Shown: positions 32,684-46,800, counted from the first letter of the stretch. The stretch is DNA of 64,000 nt from Lingula anatina (GCF_001039355.2 NW_019773981.1:293448-357447), one strand, 5' to 3'. Program-made: numbers and translations. Notes: generated by a model from the letters alone, not told the origin.

Positions 32684-35275
32684 TTATTCTGCAGCAGCAC
32701 CTTCCACTTCCCCCATGTCGCTTTCCACCTTGACAAAATTTTTCAACAAATTCTGAAGCTCTTCCAGCAAAGGTTCACAAAGTTTTCGATACCCTTTTTG
32801 TGTAAAATGAAGATAATCGTACATGTCCTGTCTTGATATAGACCCATCAGCAGGGTTAAGGAAAATCCCAGGGTCCACATTGAGAAACTGGGTGTTCACC
32901 AGACTGGAAAGTTTCTCTGCAAGAGCTGTGTTTATAGTGGCAATTTTCTCTCGCAGGGGATTATGGTGCTGGCCCCTTGGTGGTATACCCTATATGAAAT
33001 ATAAGATACGGAAACTTGTTTGTAGCTTTCTAAAAAGATTTGAAAGTGAAAGCAACAGAGTTCATGAAAAATACCCCTTTACGCAACATAAGTCGTAATT
33101 ATGTAAAAAATTATAATAAATAAAAATAAATTAGGATTTTAGATCTCTTACCATAACTATTAATTGAGCTTGTGGTTGCTTGTCTCTAATACATTTGACT
33201 ATTTCTAGGATGCCTTCTGTCACCTGGTCAGCTGTGTGGCCATGGTTGTTTGTTCCTACCAGTAATACTATTATCTGAAATCACAGTGGGAATAGTATTT
33301 ACTTTATAGAAATCTTCCGGATGAAACAAAATCACTCCATTCTGCTCAATTCCTTCACCCCAAATCAACGCAATAATATTTGACTATGACTGGAAAATTC
33401 TGGGAGGTATCAGAGTTAAGTCTCATACAGAATTATTCTTTTCCTTCAAATTTTACTAACTCACAATTTATGTGCAATTTGTTAAAAATTTATAAAATAT
33501 TACAAATGAGGTATTCTACATTTTTGAAAATAAACTGTGCTCACTTTAGGATTAATATTGTCCAATTCTCCGTGTTGCAGCCTCCACAGTACATGCTGTG
33601 TCTGGTCAGCACCAATGCCAAAGTTGAGACAGTGAAGGGGAACAAACATCTTTTCCCACATCTACAAATGTTACAGATATCGCTGAACTTTTTGTGAACT
33701 TGAACACTGAGAACTGTTAANTTTTTGAAAATGAACTGTGCTCACTTTAGGATTAATATTGTCCAATTCTCCGTGTTGTAGCCTCCACAGTACATGTTGT
33801 GTCTGGTCAGCACCAATGCCAAAGTTGAGACAGTGAAGGGGAACAAACATCTTTTTCCCACATCTACAAATGTTACAGATATTGCTGAACTTTTTGTGAA
33901 CTTGAACACTGAGAACTGTTAATATATTCAAACTGACCAACAGTATGCACACTTATTTATGACATTTTTAGCATTTCAAGCTAATGTGCATTATTACAAA
34001 AGTTCATGAAAAATACAATGAAAAGATGGATAGATGATAAAAAACACATATTAATGGATGCACATGTATATAACAAAGAAGCAAATATATCATTCTCTGT
34101 AAGCTGTGGTAGAGTTGAAATGTGTTAGATGTGACAAAATAATGCTTGGGTAAATTTTACATTGCTAGTGTTTGGCATTTTATGTCCATTTAATTTTCTG
34201 AGCAGATAAAACAGATTAAACAATTAAAGGTTTTGCACACACATACACACACAAAAATGATCATTCTATTCCATGATTGGCATTTTTTAAAGGTCACTGA
34301 CTCCATAACAAAAATTAAGTAATAATCCCCATTTTCATAGTACTAAAAAGTGACTTTAAATGTAACCTTCTCTTCTTGCTCCTCTTTATTTTATATTTGT
34401 ACGTTTTATTTTTTTGCCAAATGGTGTCTTCAATGGGTCCATAATCAAAATCTGACAGAAATGTACAGTCCTTTTGTTACCTCAGTATTTCCAAGCTGCT
34501 GGATCAAGGAGTCCCCAATCATCAGCACATCTGGTTCTCTGTCTTTGGTCTCAGTTTTGAAACGGTTGTGCTGAAAACAACAGCTTATATATAAGTTAAC
34601 TAAAACTTATATTATAGAACTGCTGAAGTATGCAATATCTCAGTCATATAAATAAATTGATTAAATATTTATGTATACATTTTCCTTTGCAGTAACATTT
34701 GAATGTTTTTACATATATATTTGATAAGGCCAATTTAAATTACACATTCAGGTGAAGATTGAATAGTGTTGTGTACCCTGTAAATTGTCACAATTTTACA
34801 TAGTCTACGATCATGATGAAAAAAGAAAATTCACTATTAGTATTTCATAAATGGGTAATTTTTTATGAATATTCCACTTGCATTTCTTGTTTTGTGTTTT
34901 TTAATATGCTGCAGAATACTCTTATAAATAATGAATAAATTACCCCACTTAGAATCCCAGTACCCGTACTCAAAGATTCATTATACGGGTAAGGAATATA
35001 ATTGCATAAAAACTGTTCATTTACAAAGCACAGCTAAGAACTGAGTAGAGTGGGTATCTAAATATGCACTGAAAAATGATATAAATTATCATTCCAATGC
35101 CCTGAATTTGATATTCATAAACTATGCTTGGGTCTAGGGCATGTAACAGCAAGCTGCAAGAGAGGCCTATATTACACGTGTCCCGCCCTTTTCCTTCGGA
35201 ACTTACCAAACTCATCCATCGTCCATCACCGTGCGTGTCTTCAACTGGTACTGCGACTGCTGCGGGATTCATCAC
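32684..35275 (-). CDS. PAFAH1B2/3-like: PAF acetylhydrolase 1B catalytic subunit (alpha 1/2-like)
   Basis: Join of 35275-35207, 34570-34481, 33661-33545, 33274-33152 and 32989-32684 on the minus strand; all introns are GT-AG and the frame is kept, giving 234 residues (human PAFAH1B2 has 229). It is an SGNH hydrolase. The nucleophile is Ser44 in MIGDSLIQQ, oxyanion residues are Gly70 (NFGIG) and Asn101 (VGTNNHGH), and Asp191/His194 lie in DMYDYLHFTQKGY. All catalytic residues are intact. In other animals this subunit dimerises, binds LIS1 and removes the sn-2 acetyl group of platelet-activating factor in the cytosol. It is divergent from EI24, with about 1.1 kb between start codons. A second, frameshifted copy of exon 3 lies at 33746-33863. 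Which vertebrate paralogue it corresponds to cannot be decided. Confidence 0.93.
33520..33922. repeat. ~200-bp direct duplication across a single n, containing PAFAH exon 3
   Basis: 33520-33720 and 33722-33922 are almost identical and meet at n 33721. Each contains exon 3 with its splice sites. The 33545-33661 copy is 117 bp and in frame. The 33746-33863 copy has one extra A in the GGGAAAA run, making 118 bp and shifting the frame. This is probably one exon represented twice by overlapping contig ends. Confidence 0.85.
33721..33721. other. Assembly join (single n)
   Basis: The n sits exactly between the two copies of a ~200-bp direct repeat, so it marks contig ends that were abutted rather than overlapped. 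Confidence 0.8.
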
Positions 35276-35901
35276 TGCCGCTGACAGTCTATATTATTTC
35301 CAGAATATGGTATTTTATCTTTGCAATCTTTTTCTTTTTTCTTCTCGACAAACCGGAAGCGGTACACTGTACACATTGCGGCTGCGCATAAAACCCGCTT
35401 ACAGCTTTAAAATATGTTGGCTGTCAACTCGCTTAATGTATCCCTAAATAATACAGATAAAATTCTTCTAATGGCTCATTTGACCAAAGTAAAATCCAAT
35501 GTCTTTGTAGATTATTTCAATAAATGGATATTATTTTTGGTAGCTTAAGCGATAAGCGCAGAAAATATGCGCAATCAGCAATTGTTTTTCTCAGGTAAGT
35601 CCGATAGTGAATTTTAGTAAAATCGAGGAGTATTTGATTATATAAATTTGGTATTTTAGGCTGAGGCATATCACCCACACGCATAGACTCTTGATAATCT
35701 TGACGATACGTTGTCAAATAAATGATACAAAAATGTTAATTATTCTTATATTGTCCCAAGCAGAGTTGAGGTTTTCCATTCAAAATTACATTGCCATCAA
35801 CATTGCATTGCATTCTGGAATTTAGGAAAATGTAGAATAAAGTGATATAACGGTTAGCCATGCAGGTTAACAGTGTTGTGTGTGTGTACGTGCGTGCGTG
35901 C

Positions 35902-35903
<2 letters not shown>

Positions 35904-35933
<30 letters not shown>
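35904..35933. repeat. (GA)n microsatellite
   Basis: About fifteen GA units preceded by a GTGC-rich stretch, between the divergent PAFAH1B-like and EI24 genes. Confidence 0.9.
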
Positions 35934-35936
<3 letters not shown>

Positions 35937-36377
35937 TTTAAAGTATGAAACCCAATCTTTGTACAACTGTGTAAAAGTAAAGCATAAAAAATTCTATGTC
36001 ACTTCCTAATCTTTTAAACACTCCATCACATTTCTTTATTTATTGGTATTTCAAAATATGTTTGAAAAAAATCATTGCTTGTTTTAATTCTTGTCTATTA
36101 CCAGACTTATTTTGATATGACATTTGTATGTGCATGTGTTTTTAAAAACATAACCAGTAGATTAGTGCTTATTTTATTTTATTTACGTTTTAGGAGTCCA
36201 TTGTTGTGAAGATAAGTAAAGCACATGAAGGCACAACATACATAAAACAATGTGAAGAAGATCTCGGGAACACTGCTGTGACAATGTAGTATTACTTCCC
36301 CTAGAAAGTAGAACCTACTAAAGTAGCAAATGTACAATATTGTATTGTTTTCCTAAAAATACAGAAGCAGTAAAAAC

Positions 36378-39300
36378 ATGGCGGACAGTCTAAAAATAAT
36401 TTTTACTGGGGTTGGCCGAGGACTTAAGGATTCTGTTGTGGGAACATTTAAGATATACAACATTGATAAAGACCTTAGTGAAAAGAGCCAGCAGCAGCAG
36501 TCAGAGCAAAGAAGGACGGTGCTCAGTATGAGAAGAGAGGAAAGACAGAAAGCTGATCAGCTGACTGGAAAAGGAGAGCCTAAGAAAAACAGGTTAACAA
36601 TATTTGTTCAATGATATGCCCTGTTTATTTGAAAATAATAAGTTAATCAATATCTACCAAATAATCAGTCAAAATGATAACTATTGATATAAATGATGTT
36701 AACATAAATCTGTAAGATTTTTGCTGGAAATATCTTTTGGTGTGTGGAAATTTCTTCCTTTTTTCTTGTAATGAATCTCTGACTGTTAGCCTAAATTGTC
36801 TAATGAATTGCTTGTGGTAAGCAAATCATTATCTATGGAATTAACATAAAACAGCAATTTTTTAGATCGCCTTTAGCTGTGCCATACTTAGAAAGAATAA
36901 TATCTAAAAGAAGTGACTGACTTCGTACATGGTGTGAAACAAGTAAGCAGTTGTCTCTTTTACCCTTCATGTGATAGAGTCATTGAGAGCATTCACATCG
37001 AGAAGAGCCGAGGTCTAGCAAGGCCAAGACCTAAATATGGTAGACCTACATGAAAGGAAGACTGCATAATCCTTTAATGGTCTCTCAATGAATGTCATTG
37101 AAAATAAAGAGAGGATTATGTGGTCTTCGTGATGTGAATGTTCTCATTGTTTCCCTTTCTTTCAGTGAGCCTAGTGTGAGGAACAGAATATTAGTGTGCT
37201 GTGCTTGGAATGGTGGAGTCTTCGGGGTGAGTACACAGTTTCGTTTAAGCATGGGTAGTGAGTGCCTGAAACAACTTGATTAATCCATTCCCCAGGAATT
37301 TAGATGCTGATATGCAATTGGGTACCTTAATGTATAAAATTTGGCACATAAATTCCTTTGCATCTTATTACTTAAATCTTGCTGGAATAAACATTGATGC
37401 GTTGCCTAAAGGTGAGTTATTAAGGTCAATTATTCCATGACATGGATTTTGATTGCACTTACTTGGGGCTTCGATTATGTCCATTGTCACATTAAAATTG
37501 AAGCCCTCATATTTCACTTGGCCTGGAGATATATGGTATCTGGAAATATAGGAATTTCTCACTCTATTTGGCATGAGATCTTATAAGATCTTATACATAT
37601 AACTTTCTTTTGGAAATATTAAATGTCTTGGCATTGGACACCTGTGTATATCAAATGAAAAAAAATGAAACATGAAAAGGGCAGATATACCTTTTAGTAC
37701 TGCAACACCAACACCAAGAGAGGGTCCTAGCTTTACTCGTTATGTAAGGCGACATGGTGCTGCAATTGACTGATGAAGGTGTCCGAAGGGCATTGAATTA
37801 TGTCAAGGAAGTAAAAGTAAATGTTTGTGGAAATTTAAAAAATAAACTATAAATTCTATATGGACATTCAACTTACCTATTAAATTTTCTTTTTCTTTTT
37901 TACAGCTCAGTATTTTTATGTTTAACAGAGCTGTACTTCCGTGTTTGCAGTTTTTGATTCATTATTTTACAGGTAAGAACTTTTGCTCTAGACTGGCAGG
38001 CACAGAACAAGCCATTCATTTTGGCACTTTTTAATTAGATGTACATTAATTGATAATTTCCAAAGGTGAAGTTGCTGTTATGTATGTGGCACCTCCCATG
38101 CACGGTCCCAGCAGGGGCAGTGCAATTAAGACTGGGTTCCCACAGATTTAGATCGATCCATCTGGATCGACCTAACTCCTTGGGGGTTCACGCTAAATTG
38201 CTGTCAGCTTCTGGGAGCTGAGCTTGCAGGAAAGTTTATTACCCCCTAACAGCTTTGAGTAGGCGGGACGGACATTTAAACCATTTAAGCTGACAGCAAT
38301 CTAGTGAGACTCCCCAGATGGATAGATCAATCTAAATATCTGTGGGAATGGTCTCTAAATCTTGGCACACTTTCAAGTCAGTTGCACCATATTTGATCCA
38401 CATAGAACAACTGGTTGTGAATTCTCTCTTATAGTCAGGTTATTGTGTTATCTGTCTTTCAAAGTGAGCTGGCACAAACTTTATTGCTAAAGTATACTGC
38501 TCAGCGTGAAAAGGGCCCAAGTTAAGTTACTGGCCATCCAAATCACAAGTAATAACATTTTTGGAAGTTTGCTGAAAGGTAGCTTAAAGTTCTTTGTTAG
38601 TATGATTTTTGAAGTGCTTTCTCATTTAATCATGTTGTTTTTGTGTGAATTAAATAGAAGTTGTTATATTTACATTGTTCATATAATGTTTAGAGCATGT
38701 GCATATTTTCCAGGTGGAACTGCTGCCACTATCTGGCATTGGATGGGTCCTCTCTTGACATGGACATTCAGTGCCCTCTGGATCATACCAATTTTTATAC
38801 TCAGCAAGATTGTAAATGCTCTCTGGTTTCAGGTATGTGTGCATGGTCTATTTATATATATATTATAAGCCTTTTTACTGACAAATCATCTAAAAGCCTC
38901 AAGTTTTCTGGGATAGGTATTACAGTATGTATCCTGTGGTATGGCTTTTATTTTGGAAGTTTCATTTTCATAATTGTGTGAAGGAGGGTATGAAGTACTT
39001 TGATCATCAGTATGCATCATTTATAAGGTTTTGACTATTTAATCAAGCAATATTCAGGAGGGTTTTTTTTTTTTTTTTTCATATTTTGAGATAGGGGTTT
39101 AAGGTAAGTATTGACACCCAATAGTAACTTTCTTCAAGAAATGGAAAAGGTTTTATGGCATAAAAGAACTTTTAGAAAGGGGAAAAATAACATACATTCT
39201 GTAAGAATGAGGCTGTTATTTTAGAAAGGGGAAAAATAACATACATTCTGTAAGAATGAGGCTGTTATTGGAGTCAATAGTTTTGTATGTTTGATGTTCA

Positions 39301-39760
39301 CTGTTGCAGGATATAGCTGATGCAGCTTACAGGAAATCCCGTGGGAGACCTCTCCTGCCCAGCTTACAAATGCTTATAGCTGACCTGCTGTTTAGTATTA
39401 TACTTGAGAGTGTTTTTCTAATACAGGTAACTCATAGCATGTTTATGCCAGAAAAATATCATAAAGAAAAGTTGGCATTTTGATAATGTAAGGGAATTAG
39501 TACTGATATCTTTGAAAATGTTAATTGCTAGTTAAGGATTGTCAGCACTGCAATATTGGTGGCACCATTTTTGAATTTGTAAGTGCAGGTACCGTAAAAG
39601 TATGTTGTGTTTAACTATTTCATCTTAATCAAGTTTCAACTTTTCATTGTCTAAGTACCATAAATGATTGCACTAATAGTTGCTTTAAAAAATCATGTGC
39701 ATCTTTGCATGTCTTTGCTCCATCTTTCTCAAGGGACAGTTGTTGTATCTGCCATTTGTC

Positions 39761-39802
<42 letters not shown>

Positions 39803-41733
39803 TTTTGTCTTTGATATCTGTAAAAAGCACTTTCTGTCGTTCCAGGGCATGCTGGCCAAAAGGCTACTGCCGATACCAGGGATAGGAGATCTAGTCAGTA
39901 TACTTCACATGTGCCTCCTGTACTCACTCTATTCATTTGAATACAAGTGGTTCAACATGAGTAAGTATGGTAGTATTGAAGCAGAGGTTGTTTGATGGAA
40001 AAAGAAAGAAGAAAAAGATGATGCTGGGTTGTTTTTTTAATTTTTTTTATCTCAGTATTACTTGGTTTGGAAAAATATTTTGATGATGGTTTGAGTATAT
40101 GTGTATAAAATGAGATTGGCATATGAGATAATAATAATAATAATAATAGATTTTTGTCTATGCTTTCTGTTAGTAGAAAGGCAAAAATATTGCAAGTGGT
40201 GTACGTAATTCATTTCATGGGAAACTTTGTCAGTGATTACCCCTTCAAAAAATTGATGAGTACTCTCGCAATAAAGGTGTTAATTAAAATTAATCAGATT
40301 AATAAATACAAGACAAAAAATATAAAATCATCTGGTTGGGTTTTTAGGGTTTTACATCAGTCTGATTTAATTTGCTTATGTTTCAGACTGGCCCCTTCAA
40401 AAGAGGGTGGCTTACATTGAGAACAATTGGCCTTACTTTGTGGGCTTTGGTCTTCCCTTGGCCATTATGACCTCTATGGCAGACTCCTTTGTCATAAGGT
40501 AAGTAGAATAAGCAACATATGAGAAAGCTCAGAGACCCATAAATTAGCCTGAAATATGAGAGCTCGAAGTCTCATGAATTTACCTGAAATATGATAGCTC
40601 GAAGTCTTTTGAATTATGCTGAAATCAAGGAAGATGGGGTGGTATTTTAAGGCTAGTGGAGTCAGAAATTATAATGGTAGATAATTATCAAGTGCAGTTC
40701 AGCAATGATTAGAAGCAGACTGTATATCCTGACCAGAGATATTTCTTTGTTTTCTCTTAAATTCTGCTGAATTGCAGTCTTTTGCACTTCAGTGCAAATT
40801 TACCATGATTTGCATGTCGCTTTTGTATTGTTTTTTAACACTTCTTTCCTGGCACACAGAGTATCACTCTTAGGGTAGAAAGATTCTCATGCTTTTTCTA
40901 GTCTAGTAAGATATTTATGATATGAAAGGTCATTGTCATCAACCTCTTTTTTGGCTTGGACAGTGCCCGTTAAGCTAAGTAATCCAAGCAACCTGCCCCT
41001 GATTCAGTAACCAGAACTTAAAAAAAATTTCGAAGGCTTAATCTAAAAACATGTTTCAAAGATTTAAATTTATACATTATACATATGTCTTTTTTTTTCA
41101 GTGGCTGTGTGTTCTCCCTATTTTTTCCACTATTTATTATCAGTGCCAATGAAGCTGGACATATCCATGAAATTCAGTAAGTCTTTCTTGAAATATACAT
41201 GTAACATTTTGTGAATGTAGACACTGGTCTGAAAAATTAGTGAATCAAAATATTTTTGTCAGTAATTTTATTTTCACTTGTGGAACCGAGTGCAACGATT
41301 TAAGTGGCAGTAGTGACAATGACAGTAAAGAATAAATTGCTAAAAAGGAGGTAAAACTTCATTTTTATGTATTTTTCATAATTGTCTTGAGATTTTAACT
41401 AGGGAGAAAACTGAAAAAAAGGGTTAGAAAGTAGGCCCCCCCAAAAGTAGGAGACTTTTTAAAAAGTTGTCAAGGACTCCAAAAAGTTGCAGTAGCCTTT
41501 GTTGTATGAGTCCCAATGAAAGTAACTAATAGACTTGAGAGTACTACAATATGAAACTCTTCTTGAATTTCAGTGATATGCCCCTAATGTTGTTCACCCC
41601 AGCAGCCAAGGTCACCAATCAGTTGTTTCCAAAATTATCCAGGAGAGCAACGCCCTCTAGCGGTCACACAACCCCATCTAGCGGCCATTCTACCCCTGCA
41701 GGGACACCCAAGAAGCAACTTCATATACGCTGA
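36378..41733 (+). CDS. EI24: EI24 (PIG8) autophagy-associated ER membrane protein
   Basis: Join of 36378-36592, 37166-37226, 37906-37972, 38714-38832, 39310-39426, 39846-39960, 40387-40498, 41102-41176 and 41574-41733. All introns are GT-AG and phases match, giving 346 residues (human about 340). Diagnostic segments are the N-terminal MADSLK..GLKDS, CCAWNGGVF (about 82-91), FSALWIIPIFILSKIVNALW (134-153), NNWPYFVGFGLPLA and PLFIISANEA. Several hydrophobic segments fit a multi-pass ER protein. In other animals EI24 is a p53-induced protein needed for basal autophagy. The start ATG has A at -3 and G at +4. The C-tail has a short internal repeat (TPSSGHT, TPSSGHS, TP). Intron 3 carries a MITE (38130-38355). 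Identification is firm. Confidence 0.95.
38130..38355. mobile_element. MITE (GATCGATC family), copy 1, in EI24 intron 3
   Basis: Terminal inverted repeats are GACTGGGTTCCCACAGATTT on the left and, reverse-complemented, GACCATTCCCACAGATATTT on the right. It is flanked by TAA on both sides (38127-38129 and 38356-38358). The interior shares CACGCTAAATTGCTGTCAGC and AGCTGACAG with the copies at 51868 and 52263. The TAA target fits PIF/Harbinger-type elements; no transposase is present. Confidence 0.75.
39171..39268. repeat. 49-bp tandem duplication in EI24 intron 4
   Basis: Two identical adjacent units starting TTTAGAAAGGGGAAAAATAA. They lie 40 bp upstream of the exon 5 acceptor. Confidence 0.9.
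39762..39802. repeat. (AAT)n microsatellite in EI24 intron 5
   Basis: Thirteen AAT units ending about 45 bp before the exon 6 acceptor. Confidence 0.9.
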
Positions 41734-42242
41734 CTTTATAGGATGTTAGGTCCACCGTCACCGACCAACTGTCATTTTAGTCAAGTTATGCATTAATATA
41801 AGCTGTGAAATTGAAACAGGATGTTTGATCGGACTTTTGACTCACATATCACTATAGAATGATAACTTGAGCAGTTTGTAGAAGGTTAAAGATTAACTTC
41901 ATTTATGCAGTGTGGTTTTGATTAAAATTACTGACTGCATTCAAAGATAGACCCACTTAGTATTACTAAAGATATACCAACACATAATGCTCAAGTTTAA
42001 GTGTAAAATGAATTCTTTGATATATTGCATACCCAGATAACTGTAATGGTTTTAAATATAGTAAACATTTGTGCAGCACAAGTTCAGTTTAATTTGATGC
42101 TGATGAGAATGCTTTGATTTGTTTTCCTTTCTCTTCGCACTGGTGCTGCATTTATAACAAAAATTGTAAATAGTTATCAAAGCTTGTCCATGTTAAAGTC
42201 AGGAAGACTTTAATATATTTAAGCATATCTTTGCAACAGAGA

Positions 42243-42248
42243 AATAAA
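42243..42248 (+). terminator. Candidate polyadenylation signal for EI24
   Basis: AATAAA about 510 bp after the EI24 stop codon, followed by a T/G-containing stretch. It is the first canonical hexamer on this strand that I see downstream. Confidence 0.45.
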
Positions 42249-43832
42249 AGTCTTATAATTGTTTGACTGGCTATTCTGATAGATATTTTGTATAAAAATA
42301 CTCCCAGTTTAGGCAGAATATTTTGTCCATTGATAGGTAACTATAAATGTAGCTTGTTCTAAATAAGTGGTTTAACTGGTATATTCTGTCATTCCAAATG
42401 TTGCGAACAGATTACATCTTTGGTAGATTACTTCAGTTCAGCATTCAGGATAAAAATAGTCCAGTTGGGGAAGCTTCTTATTTTGATCTTTTTGTGTCAA
42501 TTTGTCATCCAATATGAAAGGTTACTTGGGAGGAGTTATGACGGCACCGTTATTTTTTTTCTTAGAAAAATGCAACCTTGGAGTGACGACACAGTGATAT
42601 TTGCTCCTGAGTTGTTAGAAGATTAAATGTTTAAATCATTTCCCTGTTAAGAATTGTGCTTGCAACTTTCCATGCTAAGGGTTGTTTGAAATGAGATGTT
42701 TTATTCCGCGTTTACTACCAACGTGCATGAGGCGAAACATTTACTTCGGCGATGATTTTTTCTTTTTTTTTAACACTGCTTGTTTTTCACACATTTTTAC
42801 CAGCGATCGAAACACGAAAATTGAATATCAAAATGACAGATTGGCATTTCTTCGGATGAAAATTGGATGAAATTTGTGGTCTTCTCCGTACTTTACACCT
42901 CTGGTAGATTTTATCTGTGATGGGAGTATTTTATTTTCGTCTAGGCAAGACAACCTGACATCCTTACATAAGGATATTTTCTTGAAAACAATAAATGAAT
43001 TGTTGACTGGGTCAAATTTTCATTTAACCCTTCTAGCTTTGACTACGGGAAATGTTATGATACAATTTTAGATGTAATTTGTGCTCAGCTCATATCTTGC
43101 ATCAAGCTACTAGTATATTGTCGCCGATCATCATTTAGATTTCAATCTCTTATGATAAGGATATCAGCTCCCTACTTGACCTACCACATCTGGTCCACCA
43201 TGTAGCCGTCTGTCTGTTCGACTACGATCCTAGCTAAGATTACAGTAATTTCAAACTGATGGACAAGTAATTTCAAACTGATGGACAAGTATTCTGCTCT
43301 TGCGTTGTACTTTGTTATAATATGGGATTTGTTAAATTACCCCCCCCCCAAAAAAAAAAAAAAAAAAAAAAAATAGAAGATGAGTAAGAAGAAAAGAAAA
43401 GAAAGTTGCTGCCCAGTTTTTCAAACCCAGATCGGCCCTAGTTAGAACTAAGTGATATGTGTAAACAGCTATTAAATACACGTAATAAATATCTATGCTC
43501 CCAATCAATACCTCTGACATTTCCTTATCAGTTCGCTTCCGTGTAGGGAATCATTAAGGTCTGATGTCATTTGGGGAGGCTCGTATCTAAAGTGTCCAGT
43601 TTGCTAGGCGGCACAAACGCGACTAGAAAGTTCAGCCAGATGATCATCGTGAAGAATTATGTACGAGAAACGGCCTTGATTTTGTAGTAAAAACATTTGA
43701 CTGACTGAACTAAAGGGGAACCCAGTCCCGACTTTGTTTCAACCAACGGGCAGCAGGCGTTTCGTTTTCATCATCCTTCAGCGCTCCTGACGTACAGTGA
43801 CTACAGCGGTGACTACGTCCCGGAGAGATAAA
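42249..43832. other. Intergenic, no recognised gene
   Basis: Separates EI24 from the GTPase-kinase gene. It contains a C9/A-run at 43340-43372 and a 22-bp tandem repeat at 43251-43292. The last ~300 bp should hold the promoter and leader of the downstream gene. Confidence 0.5.
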
Positions 43833-46800
43833 ATGGCTGCAGCGCAGGATTTGAGAGAACATTTTGGACCAGAACAGTTAAAATTGTTGGGGAAACTTGG
43901 CGTCTTGGACGCTATCCAAAAGCTGAACTTAGATCCGCCACATCAGCCATTACTTGATAGCTTTGGTACCGTAAGTTTTAAAGGAAATAAATCTCTATCT
44001 TTTAAAGGGGCTTCGAGCATTTTTTTTTCAAATCTGGTAACTTTTGTTTTGGTTTTTCAATAATGTCTAATGCATGCTTTCAAAATAAAGCACAGTTTAA
44101 TTAGTCAATGAATAACAATAATAAGAAGAAGTAGAAATAAATAAATAAAGACTTCAGCCCTGCGTTAGGAAATGAAAGTAAAGATAATGAAATGCCTTAA
44201 TACTGCGCAACCTATAAATTTAAATGTGCAGTAACGGTATTTCTGTAATTGCTGATAGCACATTGATGGTGGTAGACAAATTTAAATACTGATAAAACCA
44301 AAAACGAAAGTGATGCAATACAAAATGTACTTGGTAATGTGAAAATGTCCTACGCTTTTCATTTTATACTTCCAACTTCCAAGTAAACGAGTTAACGAGT
44401 AAACGAGTTATTCATTGATTGTGCATTTAGCACAGAAAATTCTAAATCTGGTATTTTGACTTCTTTTAATATGCAACAGGATGATACATCTAGGGAAACA
44501 TTAGCCAACGCAAGAGACGTCATTGCTGAGTGTGAACATTTGTACAAGCAGTGTTCTACTCTTCTGCGCAATCTAAGTCCAGTAACCAAATTCTTTATGA
44601 ACCGTCTAAAACCGGGATTTCTCAAAGAGTTCAAAGGCAATTACGGGTCTCTGAAGCAACAGAAGTTCCCTATTCTTGTGGCAGGTGAGTGAACTGAGTA
44701 CTGATACAAAAATCCAAATTAACGTTAACAGTTAAATAATCACAATGCTGATCCTGAATTAGTCTCGTAGGTCAACAGGAGGGTATCTACTTTGTTGATT
44801 TTATTTATAGCTATGTTTTAAACTGCAATTTATTGTTGATAATATTTGTCACCTGATTGAGATTTCGGTGCAGCTAAAAAATCCTACCTGTAAATACATT
44901 GCACATGGATGCGACCTTTTGATATTGACCATTTTGCTGCTTCCCCAACGCACGGGTTTTTGCTCAGAATAGCTCAAAGTAAACCACAGCTTAATGAAGA
45001 AAAGTATATCGTTTCAAGTAACATCATTCACATGGATGTTTGCTGTTCCTCCTCCAGACCTAGAACAATAAAGAACCCCCAAGACTTCTTGGTACCCTAA
45101 ACCCGCCACTTGATTCGTATGCACGAAATGCGCATCTTATTTTCAGGAGAGCAATCGTCAGGAAAGAGCTCTTTTCTTAACCTACTCATCGGCGAAAATG
45201 TACTTCCCGAAGGTTTTCGAAAAACCACCGCGCTAATTTGTGAAATCCATCACAGTCAGGCACGCGAGGCGAACGTGTACCATAGGAGTGGCGCCCTTGT
45301 AGAGCACCTCGACCTTTCTTCGCCCGATCACGCTGAAGAACAGTGGAGAAAACTCAGGCAGTACATTAAGGGAGAGGAAACCAGCAGCGACCCAGAAAAT
45401 CCTTTTGAAAGGGTGGAAATTGCTTGGCCGGTTGATTTCTTTACGGGGATAGCATCCGAGGTATGAAATCGGTACAGGTAAATTACAAGTTACTGTAATT
45501 GAACAGAAGTTTTTGACAAGAAATACTAAGAGATGGAAGCCGTCAAAACGACGTCAAACCCTTGTTAAAAAAAAAAAAAACGATGGCCCTACTTTTCCGC
45601 TCTCAATTTAGGTAAGCGATCTTAATGCAATGCTCTTGTAGTGGATTACATGTTTAAGTGATAAAACGTGTTAAAAATTGGCAATTTTCTTTACATCGTC
45701 GAGGAGGTCATTATGGCTGCATTCAGAAAAGCGGACTCACTAGTCTGTGGATTAATTATGGCCGACCCACTTGAATGCTTGTTGTGTAATCCCCGTGGGG
45801 CATAGATTATTCAGTGTCTTGAAGGGGATTAGACCATCGGGAATTAGCGGCATCGCTTTTGAAGTTGGATCGGCTATATCTAGTAAGCGGATCAGTTAGT
45901 CCGTGGATCATCTGTTCTGAGTGCGCTCTTAGCAAAGATTTCCACACTCGCCAATTTAGAAATGTTCTGATATCCGGCAAATGATGAACGATGCCTTGTC
46001 TTGTATGTTCTCTATTTTTGAACTGCCAATCGAGATCCTTGGTTGCAATTCCATGAAACTAGTTAATAAGTTATAACGTTCAGCCTTCATTAATGATCTA
46101 TATAAAACTGCATTGATTTAATGTTTGAGATATTCAGTTACTCACAGCTACATGCAATAACACCTAGCTCGTACTGTCAAACATTAATTGCATGTTATAA
46201 GGATATCAACTTTATCTCGTTTCCTTAAAAGACCCCATCTGACCAATCTATAGAAGAACAAGAAGAGATTAACGCCAGAGACACAGACTCCCCAGACAGC
46301 GGCGACTCCGATGCTTCGTCAAAGGTAAGTTTTGCCTTAATTATTCCCTGTTGTTACTTTCGTCAAAGGATTGCACTTTTTATGAGGTTGGCCTGCTCAA
46401 CCCGGATAGCCGAAGAGGTAAAGTCAACTTTGCGATATTAGCCTTTGTGTTTGATGAAATATTACTTTGTAGCCTTACGATCAAAGTTTACATAGCCATC
46501 TTGCTATAGTCTTAAGTTTTACGACTGACAAACGAGATAAGCAACCCCATAAATTCATTTTGGAAAGCAACTTTGTTACAACTTGGATTAGATTAGAGAG
46601 ATTAGAGAGATTAGACCTTATATACATGTACCAATCTTAGTCGACACTAAGTTTCAGTCTAGAACGTTCCTTTTTGAAAGAGAACACAGGCGGCATTTTA
46701 TTGTTGAAAGTTTACAAAATTAGATCGTGTCACGTGACGACTATTCTGTTGATAACCTTGATTGAAAGAAAACCTAATTCACTGGCAAATTAATTTAACA

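Noticed and set aside
43797-43832. GTG as an upstream start of the GTPase-kinase gene
   Set aside because: The in-frame ATG at 43833 has a good initiation context and a GTG start is unlikely in an animal gene.
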